This document shows positions 1 through 8,338 of a DNA stretch of 64,000 nt, in pieces. Under the pieces are notes generated by a model. It was not told the DNA's origin. It ran no database searches and saw nothing but the letters and a program-made list of their open reading frames with translations. Within the stretch, counting starts at the first letter, position 1. The number at the start of each line of letters is the position of its first letter. Made by a program: the position numbers and the translations under genes. The stretch is from Bacteroidota bacterium (GTDB taxonomy: Bacteria; Bacteroidota; Bacteroidia; Chitinophagales; Chitinophagaceae). The stretch is taken from positions 558,001-622,000 of the forward strand of contig JADJJH010000003.1 of assembly GCA_016706595.1 (NCBI GenBank), given 5' to 3'.

Positions 1-788
1 AATTTCTTGTATTGATCGTCGTCCAATGTTTCACGGAGGCGTTTATCGCGCATCATATAGCATTGTTTTAATTCGTAGTTTTTTTCTAAACTGCTTAAAT
101 TTCTATTGGTGATAATTCGATCGACATCATCTGCACATTCCTGGCATATTCCTTTAAATACAGGACGTTGAATTTTGGCAAGATCTAAATCGTCACAAAA
201 AACATCTAGATTAGTATATCTTCTCTTTACAACGGTAGTTCTATACTCGTTTTCTTGATCAGTCATTTTAATTTCAAGCTCTTTTTGTTTCTTTACTTTG
301 ACTTTTTTAGATACAGTAGTTTTAGGCTCTTCAACTTCAACAATTTCTTCTTGAATCACAACTTCTTTTTGAGAAGGTGGTGTGCCTGGCCCGTAATACT
401 TGTCGTATTTCTCACGCTTTTCGTTATACGGTTTGTAGGCTCCATAGGTTGTATAATAACCTTCTTTATCCTTTTTGCGTTTGGCTCTACGAACCTCTAA
501 TTCTTCATCAGCATATTCTGTATCTTCTTCAATTACCCTTTTTTCGCCCTTGTATTTGCCATCTTCTTCATTACGGGTAATTTTAACATCGTATTCAGTT
601 TCTTTAGTTTTCCCATCAACCTCTTTCTTTTCCCTGTCGATTACAAAACCTTGTACGTCAAAATCTTGCGATTGTTCGCTGTTTTGATAATAACGACTTT
701 TCTTTTCTTTCTTTGATTGTGCAGATGTATTTTCGGTAATTCCGATACAAAACACAAACGCAATACAAGCTATGAGTTGTTTCTTCAT
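1..788 (-). CDS. Secreted hypothetical protein, C-terminus outside the window
   Basis: An open frame on the minus strand starts with ATG at 788 and runs without a stop to the left edge, so 262 codons are visible and the end is missing. It opens with a clear signal peptide of about 24 residues (MKKQLIACIAFVFC... ending TSAQ), then a very charged Lys/Glu/Tyr-rich region, and near the edge a segment with cysteines including CQEC (about residue 215). I do not recognise a family. It is divergent from the gldJ-like gene, with about 400 bases between them. A 29-base hairpin lies in its presumed leader. The plus-strand open frames inside 255-687 are antisense shadows of this gene. Function unknown; probably periplasmic or surface. 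Confidence 0.8.
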   Translation of the reverse strand, partial: MKKQLIACIAFVFCIGITENTSAQSKKEKKSRYYQNSEQSQDFDVQGFVIDREKKEVDGKTKETEYDVKITRNEEDGKYKGEKRVIEEDTEYADEELEVRRAKRKKDKEGYYTTYGAYKPYNEKREKYDKYYGPGTPPSQKEVVIQEEIVEVEEPKTTVSKKVKVKKQKELEIKMTDQENEYRTTVVKRRYTNLDVFCDDLDLAKIQRPVFKGICQECADDVDRIITNRNLSSLEKNYELKQCYMMRDKRLRETLDDDQYKK

Positions 789-816
789 TTTCTCTTTTTA
801 TAATGATTATTCATAA

Positions 817-845
817 CACACCTTGTTTTTAAAAAGTAAGGTGTG
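817..845 (-). promoter_or_regulatory. Hairpin in the leader of the partial secreted gene
   Basis: CACACCTT (817-824) pairs perfectly with AAGGTGTG (838-845) across a 13-base A/T loop. It sits about 30 bases upstream of the ATG at 788 on the minus strand, so it would be in the 5' leader if transcription starts further upstream. No U-run of terminator type follows on that strand; role unknown. The rest of the 789-1198 gap holds only the promoter of the next gene. Confidence 0.4.
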
Positions 846-1151
846 AAAATTTTCGGGGTAAATATACAAATATCTTCTACAAAGATGCAACCCCGATAAA
901 ATATATTTTAAGTTCTAAAATGATTTTTCATGTGAAGTGCTAATAAATTGCATGCCAAATTTGCTTTTAGATAGTTTGGTAAAAAAGGTAAGCGCATTGC
1001 CATTGTATTTTTCAATCTTTTTTTTGGAATCTACAATGCAAGGGAGGAATGGTGAAAGAGCGATTCGTTACTGCAGTTATACACAAAGTTGAAAATCATT
1101 TTAGTTCTTTAGGTTGCATTTCTCATTGCTTTGATTTATACTTGTACTTTA

Positions 1152-1182
1152 TTTGAATAAATAAGAATTAAATTTATATTTG
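1152..1182 (+). promoter_or_regulatory. Bacteroidota-type promoter of the gldJ-like gene
   Basis: TTTG at 1152-1155 and TATATTTG at 1175-1182 are separated by 19 bases, matching the known Bacteroidota sigma-A consensus (-33 TTTG, -7 TAnnTTTG). Transcription would begin near 1188-1190, which leaves too little leader for the ATG at 1199 and favours the ATG at 1214. No experiment supports it; it is a motif match. Confidence 0.6.
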
Positions 1183-1213
1183 CGGTTATACTTAAAACAT
1201 GATAATAATTAAT

Positions 1214-2731
1214 ATGAAAAGATTATTAGGATTAAACGGACTTTTACTACTCGCCGGGATGGTTGTATTATCTTCGTCCGGGGGTAAAAAATCGAGCAAT
1301 TTAGTTTCATCAAAAACAGGTTGGGATTTCAATGATTCCAGAATGGGTGGTTTTGATGTGCCTAAATACGAAGGTCAATACATTGGGCCGGGCTTGGTTT
1401 TCGTCGAAGGAGGAAGATTTACGATGGGGCAAACGGAAGAGGACTTAACTTACGAAAGTAATAATACCCCACGAACGGTTTCTGTTTCTTCATTTTTTAT
1501 GGATGAAACTGAGGTGTCAAATCTTCAATATCGTGAGTACCTTTATTCCGTTACAAGAACCTACGGATCTGATTATCCTGAATTAATCAATAAAACATTA
1601 CCTGATACACAATGCTGGAGAAAGGCATTACAATTTAATGAGCCTTTGGTTGAAATGTATTTCCGCCATGCAGCCTATAATAATTATCCTGTAGTTGGTG
1701 TTACATGGGAACAAGCGAATCGCTATTGCGATTGGAGAACAGACCGTGTAAATGAATTGATTTTAATTAAAGCTGGATATTTAAAGCGTAATCCTTATCA
1801 AGTATCTGAGGATAACTTTAATGTAAAAACATATGTTGCTGGTCAGTACGAAGGTAAGGCCGGTGTGAAGAAAAGAGATCTAGATCCAACAGGAACTAAA
1901 AAACGTAATATTCGTTACGAAGATGGTATTTTAACTGCCGATTATCGTTTACCAACAGAAGCCGAGTGGGAATATGCAGCCTTGGCTTATAAAGGAAGAA
2001 ACCCTGAACCTGATAGCAAGCGTCGTCGTGGTGAAGAGGTGGTAACCGATCGTCAAGTTTATCCTTGGGGTGATAACCTTTCCACCCGTGAAGGTCAACG
2101 TAATGCTTATCAAGGTATGCAATTAGGCAACTTTAAACGTGGTGGTGGTGACCAAATGGGTGTTGCCGGCGGATTAAATGATAATGCCGATCGTCCTGCT
2201 GAAGTATATGCTTACAAACCTAATGCATTTGGTATTTATAATATGGCAGGTAACGTAAGTGAGTGGGTGTTAGATGTATACCGCCCAAATACGCCAATGG
2301 ATGCTGAAGATTTCATGCCATTTAGAGGTAACGATTTCAAATCATACAAAACTTTGGATGATTTTACTTTAGATGAAAAAGATAGCTTAGGTAAATTACC
2401 GAAACGTCAAATAACGAAAGAAGAGTTAGCAGACAAATATATTAATTATCGTGGTGCTGATATGATCAATTACTTAGACGGTGATTCATTAAGCAGTGCT
2501 GTGTATGATTACTCTAGAACTACTTTAATCAATGATAACGCACATGTAATTAAAGGGGGTAGCTGGAATGACAGAGCATACTGGTTAAGTCCGGGAACCC
2601 GCCGTTTCATGCAAGGTAACCATACAAGTTCTACGGTTGGTTTCCGTTGTTGCATGGATCGTTTAGGAAGTCCTTCATTAAAAGGCCCAGCAGGAAATTA
2701 TTTCACGGGTTCTCAAAAGAAAGCTAGATAA
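1214..2731 (+). CDS. gldJ: GldJ-type gliding motility / T9SS lipoprotein, FGE-sulfatase fold
   Basis: 505 residues. The protein has the formylglycine-generating-enzyme fold used non-catalytically in GldJ and GldK: GPGLVFVEGGRFTMG near residue 55, DETEVSNLQYREYL, YPVVGVTWEQA, RLPTEAEWEYAA, YPWGD, MAGNVSEW, KGGSWNDR and GFRCCMDR at the end. In the family these outer-membrane-associated lipoproteins form part of the T9SS/gliding ring. The order and the TGW...GGF start look more like GldJ than GldK. The N-terminus is a lipoprotein signal in shape, but the lipobox position reads L-S-S-S-G-G: the expected cysteine is serine (TCC for TGC). The ATG at 1214 is preferred over 1199 because of the promoter at 1152-1182. 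A terminator follows directly. Family assignment firm, J versus K less so. Confidence 0.8.
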   Translation: MKRLLGLNGLLLLAGMVVLSSSGGKKSSNLVSSKTGWDFNDSRMGGFDVPKYEGQYIGPGLVFVEGGRFTMGQTEEDLTYESNNTPRTVSVSSFFMDETEVSNLQYREYLYSVTRTYGSDYPELINKTLPDTQCWRKALQFNEPLVEMYFRHAAYNNYPVVGVTWEQANRYCDWRTDRVNELILIKAGYLKRNPYQVSEDNFNVKTYVAGQYEGKAGVKKRDLDPTGTKKRNIRYEDGILTADYRLPTEAEWEYAALAYKGRNPEPDSKRRRGEEVVTDRQVYPWGDNLSTREGQRNAYQGMQLGNFKRGGGDQMGVAGGLNDNADRPAEVYAYKPNAFGIYNMAGNVSEWVLDVYRPNTPMDAEDFMPFRGNDFKSYKTLDDFTLDEKDSLGKLPKRQITKEELADKYINYRGADMINYLDGDSLSSAVYDYSRTTLINDNAHVIKGGSWNDRAYWLSPGTRRFMQGNHTSSTVGFRCCMDRLGSPSLKGPAGNYFTGSQKKAR

Positions 2732-2750
2732 TCATCAATCATATTTTAAA

Positions 2751-2778
2751 AGCCACTCTTTATCGAGTGGCTTTTTTT
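2751..2778 (+). terminator. Rho-independent terminator after the gldJ-like gene
   Basis: AGCCACTC (2751-2758) pairs with GAGTGGCT (2765-2772) around a 6-base loop and is followed by a T-run. It begins 19 bases after the stop codon, so the gldJ-like transcript should end here. Confidence 0.85.
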
Positions 2779-2835
2779 ATGAAAGTATTACCTTTAGATT
2801 ATGGTATTAGCCATGTTTAACCACAAATAATTTTC

Positions 2836-3372
2836 ATGTTAGATATTCATGAGATATTTTCAGAGTATGGCATCATTGCCCTGAAGTCTATAACTGTATA
2901 TATTTTTATCGTAATAGCCATAAGGCTTTTTGGGAAAAAGGAATTAGCGCAACTTTCTGTTGTTGACCTAGTATTTATTTTACTCATTAGCAACAGTGTA
3001 CAAAATGCAATGGTTGGAAATAATACCAGCTTAGAAGGAGGTTTAGTAGCCGCTTTAGCCTTGTTTAGTACCAACTACATGTTTAAAAATTTCTTGCTTA
3101 AAAATCCACGTGTAAGTGACTTTATTCAAGGAAAGGCCATTGTTTTAATTTATGACGGGAAAGTGCAAAACCATAGCTTACAGGCTACCGGAATTACACT
3201 TACAGAATTAGAGGCAGTTGTGAGAGAACATGGGCTAGAGGAAATTGAACAAGTGATGTTAGCCATGCTTGAAGTAGATGGAAATATTAGTGTGGTTTCA
3301 GGTAAACCCGAAAATAGATCATTACACCAGATAGTGAATAAACATAGGTTAAAGGGGAGAGTGATGAAGTAG
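2836..3372 (+). CDS. DUF421 (YetF/YcaP-type) membrane protein
   Basis: 178 residues. Three hydrophobic segments (about residues 12-33, 40-58 and 68-86) are followed by a soluble C-terminal domain; IRLFGKKELAQLSVVDLV and the segment around LTELEAVVREHG are typical of DUF421. The family is membrane-anchored with a cytosolic or periplasmic alpha/beta domain; in spore formers YetF relatives influence germination, but no general function is known. It is somewhat short for the family, which often runs past 200 residues, yet both parts of the fold are present. It follows a terminator and is probably its own transcription unit. Function here is not predictable. Confidence 0.8.
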   Translation: MLDIHEIFSEYGIIALKSITVYIFIVIAIRLFGKKELAQLSVVDLVFILLISNSVQNAMVGNNTSLEGGLVAALALFSTNYMFKNFLLKNPRVSDFIQGKAIVLIYDGKVQNHSLQATGITLTELEAVVREHGLEEIEQVMLAMLEVDGNISVVSGKPENRSLHQIVNKHRLKGRVMK

Positions 3373-3415
3373 TAAAATTGATTTGCCGTTATATTTGGTT
3401 CTTAATTTATAATGT

Positions 3416-4042
3416 ATGAAGGGACGCACTTTTATTACCATCATCCTTAGCATAGTATCTTATGGTTTAATGGTAAGTGCTAACTTAGATCGTTCGCAAA
3501 CCATACTATGGAGCCCCGAACGTAAATTAGTTTGGGACGACTTTCAAGGGGTTCTTGATAAAAAAGTATTACTGGCAAATGGTTTAGAAGCACCTAAGGC
3601 AAGGCCCGATTCGAGCAAATCATATTCATATTCTGAAGCAGCGGCTTATTGTTCACATGCGATTATGTTTAATTCAACACAAACACGCGACAGTATAATT
3701 TTTGAAGTGAAGAATGTTTTCAATAAAGAGAAGTCTTGGAAAAGCACTACAACCGATCATATTTTAAATCATGAACAAAGACATTTTGATTTAGGTGAAG
3801 TTTTTGCGCGTCGATTTCGAAAGTATATCATCGATAGCCTTACCGTCAAAAATATGTCAAAAGTAAATACGATCTTCAATCGCTTTATGCAAGCCGATAG
3901 AGAAGAACAATTAAAATACGATTCTCTTACGGTTCATAGTGAAAATATAGAAATGCAAGAAATTTATAATCAGCGTATAGATAGTATGCTGCATGAATTG
4001 GAATTGTATGCACCCACCAAGTTCAGTAAATCTTTGAGATAA
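3416..4042 (+). CDS. DUF922-type secreted putative zinc protease
   Basis: 208 residues with an N-terminal signal peptide (about residues 1-22). The centre carries H119-E-Q-R-H123-F-D, an HExxH-type zinc-binding motif followed by FDLGE, in the arrangement I associate with DUF922, a family of predicted zinc-dependent proteases in the periplasm. The segment WSPERKLVWDDFQG near residue 32 is also typical of the Bacteroidota members. It starts 43 bases after the DUF421 gene and could be co-transcribed with it. Protease activity is inferred from the motif only; substrate unknown. Confidence 0.7.
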   Translation: MKGRTFITIILSIVSYGLMVSANLDRSQTILWSPERKLVWDDFQGVLDKKVLLANGLEAPKARPDSSKSYSYSEAAAYCSHAIMFNSTQTRDSIIFEVKNVFNKEKSWKSTTTDHILNHEQRHFDLGEVFARRFRKYIIDSLTVKNMSKVNTIFNRFMQADREEQLKYDSLTVHSENIEMQEIYNQRIDSMLHELELYAPTKFSKSLR

Positions 4043-4126
4043 TATTTCTTGATTTTTTATCACTTAGGCATGAAAAAGTAATACAACTAAGTGTACAACA
4101 ATTAACTATTCTCTTTGATCAGTGTA

Positions 4127-4549
4127 TCAACTTAGCGATTCACAATGTTTTTTAAAATTATCTAGAATGTTTTGCCAACCTTGTTGCTGCAGTTCTATCG
4201 AGTTCTCATTTTCGGCTTCAAAGGTTTCAATAATTTCGGTTTGATTTGTATCGCCTAAAAAATCGACACTGACTTCTCGTCCGTCTGCCATGGCATAGGC
4301 TAGATGTTTATTTTTTTCAACCTTAGTATAAACGCCTGCAAAATCAAAACTAAAACTACCATCTTTGGCGGCCATGGTAAATGAAAATTTCCCATCCTTT
4401 CTTACATCGTTTTCAGCCGCCGGCGTATGCCAATCTTCCGAAGCATGATTCCATTGCATAATATGTTGGGGTGTAGTCCAAATTTCCCAAGCTTTTTCGG
4501 GCGAAACTTGCACAGTAGTTTTTACTGTAATTGTCGGTTTCAATTCCAT
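4127..4549 (-). CDS. SRPBCC / AHSA1-family protein
   Basis: 140 residues from the ATG at 4549 (a longer reading to 4612 adds an unlike N-terminus and is not favoured). The pattern VKTTVQVSPEKAWEIWTTP, QWNHASEDWHTP, DGKFSF and the closing GWQNILDNFKKHCE is that of the SRPBCC helix-grip fold, AHSA1/DUF1801-neighbour subgroup often called activator of Hsp90 ATPase 1-like. Such proteins bind hydrophobic ligands in the cytosol; the ligand is not known. It is convergent with the DUF922 gene and alone. Confidence 0.8.
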   Translation of the reverse strand: MELKPTITVKTTVQVSPEKAWEIWTTPQHIMQWNHASEDWHTPAAENDVRKDGKFSFTMAAKDGSFSFDFAGVYTKVEKNKHLAYAMADGREVSVDFLGDTNQTEIIETFEAENENSIELQQQGWQNILDNFKKHCESLS

Positions 4550-4629
4550 ATACTTATTTTTTAGGATGTGAATGTAATACAACTTTGAAATTAATTTTTC
4601 ACATCCATTCAAGAACTCGTTAAGATGAT

Positions 4630-4713
4630 TATTTGGGTGGCAGACGGGCTTGCGGCTTTACTCCTCTCCCGCTCAAAGCAGCGGGTTGCGGGGTATCGCC
4701 TTAATCCCTGCCA
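4630..4713 (+). repeat. Dispersed intergenic repeat family 1, copy a
   Basis: The stretch starts TTTGGGTGGC and ends ATCCCTGCCAC, with a GGGCTTGCGGCTTTACTCC-type block, an inner GC-rich stem (CCCGCT...AGCGGG) and a GGGGTATCGCCTTAATC block. Copies b (15536-15641), c (16879-16983) and d (48066-48153) share the same order of blocks. It is non-coding and far more GC-rich than its surroundings. Nature unknown: a small palindromic mobile repeat or structured RNA are possibilities. Confidence 0.6.
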
Positions 4714-4760
4714 CAGTGCTTTTTCTATGATAATTTCGTTCTTTGAAATGCAATGTAAAG

Positions 4761-4825
4761 CAATAGGCAGTAGGCAGTAAAGCAGTAAGGTAGTAAAGCA
4801 GTAGGTCTTACATAAGCAGTAATTA
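4761..4825. repeat. Degenerate 7-base repeat, GGCAGTA type
   Basis: Imperfect tandem copies of a heptamer (tAGGCAG, tAAAGCAG and similar) cover about 65 bases downstream of the 4858-5490 gene. The same heptamer recurs at 34053-34094. Non-coding simple-sequence repeat of the kind that varies in length between strains. Confidence 0.5.
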
Positions 4826-4857
4826 CATAGAAAAATAAATCACTAACAATCTAATTC

Positions 4858-5490
4858 CTACTTATAAACTATACTTTCGTCTATCATTTTAAATCCTTGC
4901 AAGTATTCTTCAGTCGAACTTCCATCTTCATTCATTGTATCTTGAAAAGCAATAAAACGTGAAGTATAGTCTTCGCCACTGACATCAAAAAATGTCATAG
5001 TAAGGTTGATGCCAGCTAATGAAACTCTTAATTTTTTGCATTTACATTTCTTTCTTCCAAGTGATTGTTCGAAGTCTTCAATTTTGCAATTTTTTTTGCC
5101 AAACTTTTTTGCCATCTCATCTACTAAATTATCCATAGTGGCTTTAGCATCAATTTCAAAAAGTAAAACCACCAAACTATTGCCACTTAAGGTCCAGTTT
5201 TTATAACCAAAATCTTGTTCAAATTCAAACGATAAATGTTTAGGATATTTAAACGAAAGCGATGGGTTGCTAAATTTTTTACTTGAAGTTGATTTTATCG
5301 AAATAGATGGATTAACTAAAGTGGTATCTAATTTCAACACTTCGCCTTCTGTTAATAAATACGTTTTTCCATTCAAAAAAATCTCATAATTGGTTTTTGG
5401 TTCAATGCTACTGGCATCTTTGGTTTCTTGAGCTTGCAGTTGAAGACAAAAAAAGGTTGCTAAAATGGTATAAGTTATTTTTAATTTCAT
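4858..5490 (-). CDS. Secreted hypothetical protein
   Basis: 210 residues from the ATG at 5490, which gives a good signal peptide (MKLKITYTILATFFCLQLQAQ); the longer reading to 5565 only adds a second hydrophobic stretch. The mature part has a lysine-rich cysteine cluster RKKCKCKK near residue 155, and otherwise alternates short hydrophobic strands with polar turns, suggesting a beta-rich fold. No family recognised. It stands alone between two intergenic repeat zones and a divergent gene. Confidence 0.65.
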   Translation of the reverse strand: MKLKITYTILATFFCLQLQAQETKDASSIEPKTNYEIFLNGKTYLLTEGEVLKLDTTLVNPSISIKSTSSKKFSNPSLSFKYPKHLSFEFEQDFGYKNWTLSGNSLVVLLFEIDAKATMDNLVDEMAKKFGKKNCKIEDFEQSLGRKKCKCKKLRVSLAGINLTMTFFDVSGEDYTSRFIAFQDTMNEDGSSTEEYLQGFKMIDESIVYK

Positions 5491-5768
5491 TTGGTTTGCA
5501 ATATAAATTTCTACACTGCGAATATACCACCACAAACTGAGAATGAATAGAAAGGACATTTTCAATATAGATATTGTAAAAATGAACGTATTAGCATTGA
5601 GATGATCTTACAATGAAGAATTCTATGCATTGCAAATTCATACTAACTTGTTTATTAAAGATAGATTCTATTGTGAAGCGTTTATTATCTTTGAATTCAC
5701 ATGGTAACAATCCTACAAAGTTCAAACCTCTTTTAAATCGATTAAGAAAATTTATCAAATCAAATAGT

Positions 5769-6176
5769 ATGGCTTACAATATTGGAAATAAAGAAACACC
5801 GATGTTATTGAAAACACCACCCCTTTCAAGCGATTATACTATGCATGTCGACGAAAAGGATGGTATGGAAATATTGGTTTGTACTGTTGGTAAAACCATA
5901 TTGCATTACAATCTTAACTGCTTACAAGATCTGCATGCAATGCTTCTAAAACATGGCGATTGGATGGAATTGGGTAGTGCCGATGAACAAAAACCGGCTA
6001 AGGAAGGAACCGTTGAAGCATGGGCACGTGCAAGCGATAATCCGGTAAAGGGTTGGTACGGTTTAAAGAAAGGTTTTCGTGGCCGATTTGCCATGTATAT
6101 TCCACCACTTATGGAAAAACTCAGACTAGCCGAAGTTACACATGAAGCAAGAGGAAATAAGATGAGGGCATTATAA
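5769..6176 (+). CDS. Conserved hypothetical protein, small cytosolic
   Basis: 135 residues from the ATG at 5769 (MAYNIGNKETPML...); a longer reading to 5613 exists but its first 52 residues look non-coding. The protein contains an N-terminal half of alternating strands and a C-terminal half with GTVEAWARASDNPVKGWYGLKKGFRGRFAMYIPP, rich in aromatic and basic residues. I have the impression of a conserved Bacteroidota family of about this length but cannot name it with certainty. No signal peptide or membrane segment. Function unknown. Confidence 0.65.
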   Translation: MAYNIGNKETPMLLKTPPLSSDYTMHVDEKDGMEILVCTVGKTILHYNLNCLQDLHAMLLKHGDWMELGSADEQKPAKEGTVEAWARASDNPVKGWYGLKKGFRGRFAMYIPPLMEKLRLAEVTHEARGNKMRAL

Positions 6177-6275
6177 GGATACATCTTTCAGCAGAAGAAA
6201 TGCATTATACTTAGCGGCATCTTGAGTTAAAATAATCGTATAACAAGGACCACTTCTAACACGCATCATGAGCAT
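6171..6275 (-). other. Possible 34-codon remnant or small frame
   Basis: A minus-strand frame with ATG at 6275 reads MLMMRVRSGPCYTIILTQDA... and stops at 6171, overlapping the convergent end of the preceding gene. Its residue choice looks protein-like and it faces the decayed DUF2200 gene. It may be the surviving C-terminus of a lost gene. Weak evidence. Confidence 0.2.
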
Positions 6276-6634
6276 ATGATAAAAATGACTTTTGCTTCGG
6301 TATATCCTTTATATCTCGCAAAAATTGAAAGAAAGGAAGGACAAAAGAAGAATTACATCAAGTCATAGAATGGTTAACCGGTTTTGATAACAATCAAATA
6401 CAAAACCTTTTAAACGAAATGGCAACTTTTGAGACTTTCTTTCAAAGGACATCATTGAATACCAATGCCTATCTTATTACCGGCTTAATTTGAGGCTATC
6501 GTATCGAAGAAATTGAAAATGCATGAACCCAACAAGTTCGTTATTTAGATAAGTTGGTAGATGAATTATCAAAAGGAAGAAAGATGGATAAAATATTGCG
6601 TGGATCCTACATTACTCTATTTTTCAGAATATAA
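6264..6634 (+). pseudogene. Decayed DUF2200 gene
   Basis: Translation of 6264-6345 gives a DUF2200-like start (KMTFASVYPLYLAKIERK). A net one-base deletion near 6340-6350 changes frame, after which EELHQVIEWLTGFDNN, ATFETFFQRTSLN, AYLITGLI, GYRIEEIENA and QQVRYLDKLVDELSKGRKM follow in order, covering the rest of the family. Two in-frame TGA codons interrupt it: one where the family usually has cysteine after LITGxI, one at a usual leucine after EIENx. One frameshift plus two stops means an inactive copy. TGA recoding is unlikely because the two positions would need different residues. The small cytosolic family has no known function. Confidence 0.8.
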
Positions 6635-6725
6635 ACAAGAACTCTACTTGCTATTTTTATAAATAGTAAAGCAAACATTATTAGCACATTGAACATACCA
6701 TTTTACATTTGATAAAAAATTACGT

Positions 6726-7349
6726 ATGGATACTACTTGGACGAATCGTTGGAATGAAAGGTATAGACATGATGAGTATGCTTATGGTATACTGCCAAAT
6801 AATTATTTGAAAGAACAGTTAGAGGAATTGCCGCCTGGAAAAATTCTCTTTCCTGCCGAAGGCGAAGGACGAAATGCGGTGTATGCGGCAAGTTTAGGAT
6901 GGCAAGTTTTTGCCTTTGATATAAGTATTGAAGGGAAAAATAAAGCCATGAAACTCGCCGAAAAAAATCAGGTAACTATCGATTATCAAGTCGGCGAATT
7001 ATCTGTTCTCAATTTGCAACCCAATCAATTTGATGCCATTGCATTCATATATGCGCATTTTCCGGCAAACATAAAATCAGTATATCATAAGCAAATGGAA
7101 AAGTATTTGCGACCAGGCGGTATGATTATTTTTGAAGCTTTTAGCAAAAATCATCTTCACTATCAAGCGAAAAATGAAAATGTTGGGGGGCCAAAAGATA
7201 TTGATAGTTTGTTTTCAATTGACGAGATACAAGCAGATTTCCCAAACTATGAAATAGTAGAATTAGAAGAAAAGGAAATTGAATTAAACGAAGGTCTGTT
7301 TCATAAAGGTTTTGGATCAGTGATTAGATTTTTAGGTCGAAAGAAATAG
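6726..7349 (+). CDS. Class I SAM-dependent methyltransferase (TehB-like)
   Basis: 207 residues. The protein opens WTNRWNERYRHDEYAYGILPN, then has methyltransferase motif I as FPAEGEGRNAVYAASLGW (about residues 42-59), the ribose-binding acidic residue in VFAFDIS, and post-motifs FDAIAFIYAHFP and LRPGGMIIFEAF. This pattern is that of class I methyltransferases related to TehB and thiopurine methyltransferases, soluble enzymes using S-adenosylmethionine. The substrate cannot be told from sequence. It is separated from the next gene by 130 bases. Confidence 0.85.
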   Translation: MDTTWTNRWNERYRHDEYAYGILPNNYLKEQLEELPPGKILFPAEGEGRNAVYAASLGWQVFAFDISIEGKNKAMKLAEKNQVTIDYQVGELSVLNLQPNQFDAIAFIYAHFPANIKSVYHKQMEKYLRPGGMIIFEAFSKNHLHYQAKNENVGGPKDIDSLFSIDEIQADFPNYEIVELEEKEIELNEGLFHKGFGSVIRFLGRKK

Positions 7350-7482
7350 AGTTCTTGCGTATGCATATATTGAAAATACTTACCTGATTCGATGAATTTA
7401 TTAGTTTATTGCGAGAACACATTTCTCATTTATTTTGCTCAATAAATTCCAAATCCTATCTTGTAACTTTGCTGAGTGAAAC

Positions 7483-8133
7483 ATGGAAACAAATTACAAA
7501 GTAGATAATTATTTATTAGTAGGTTGCGGTCGATGCTCTTTAGGAGGTACGCCACAATGTAGAGTGCATACGTGGCAGCAAGAATTAAACCTTTTAAGAA
7601 GTATATTTCTTAATTGTATGTTGGTTGAAGAATTGAAATGGGGAGTGCCTTGTTATACATATAATAAAAAGAACATAGTAATTGTTGGCGCCTTGAAAGA
7701 GTATTGTTCGATAGGATTTTTTAAAGGCGCTTTATTGCAAGATGAGCACAAGATATTAAGTAAGCCGGGCGAAAATTCACAATCAACTCGTATCATTAGG
7801 TTCACAAAGGTTGATGAGATTATTAAACTCGAACCAATAGTAAGAGCGTATATATTTGAAGCTATTGAGATCGAAAATGCAGGGTTGAAAGTAGCGTTAA
7901 AGAAAGCAGAGGACCATTTTATTCCTGATGAATTTCAAAGTAAGTTACTTGAACTGCCAGATTTAAAAACGGCATTCTATAAATTAACGCCTGGTCGTCA
8001 AAGGGCCTATTTGCTTCATTTCTCGGCACCTAAGCAATCTATCACTCGAACGTCGAGAATTGAGAAGTGCATACCACAAATTCTGAGTGGTATCGGTTTT
8101 AATGAAGATTATAAGCGAAAGGTATTAACCTAA
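7483..8133 (+). CDS. YdeI/OmpD-associated family protein with DUF1801 domain
   Basis: 216 residues. The N-terminal part (VDNYLLVGCGRCSLGGT, about residues 8-24) leads into a DUF1801-like domain (EELKWGVPCYTYNKKNIV, GFFKGALL), and the C-terminal part (LPDLKTAFYKLTPGRQRAYLLHF, RTSRIEKCIPQILSGIG) is the YdeI/OmpD-associated helical segment. Members are small cytosolic proteins, some annotated as bacteriocin-protection proteins, without firm biochemistry. A TAACTTTG box lies 26 bases upstream of the ATG and could be a -7 element, but no clear -33 element is found. Confidence 0.8.
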   Translation: METNYKVDNYLLVGCGRCSLGGTPQCRVHTWQQELNLLRSIFLNCMLVEELKWGVPCYTYNKKNIVIVGALKEYCSIGFFKGALLQDEHKILSKPGENSQSTRIIRFTKVDEIIKLEPIVRAYIFEAIEIENAGLKVALKKAEDHFIPDEFQSKLLELPDLKTAFYKLTPGRQRAYLLHFSAPKQSITRTSRIEKCIPQILSGIGFNEDYKRKVLT

Positions 8134-8338
8134 ATGTTATGTGCTAATTTGATTCTATCGGGATTGAATGGAGAAGAACCTATATAATTCATAGCCTGGC
8201 GACAAGGATTTAGATGAATTCTGCAATACATCCAAGAAAAAAAATACTTATGTTTGTTCAGCATTTTAATCTGCTTCTCGTAACACCAAATTGAAAATCA
8301 AAGCAATATTGTAAACGTCAATCAATTTCAATTCATTT

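Noticed and set aside
255..687. Three overlapping plus-strand frames of 67-81 codons
   Set aside because: They lie antisense to the longer secreted-protein frame with signal peptide on the minus strand, and their composition (Phe/Ser-rich) is that of a reverse strand.
4761..4825. CRISPR-like array
   Set aside because: The units are 7 bases, contiguous and without spacers; no cas genes in the window.
6264..6634. TGA recoding in the DUF2200 gene
   Set aside because: The two TGA codons fall at a usual cysteine and a usual leucine and a frameshift is also present, so loss is simpler.
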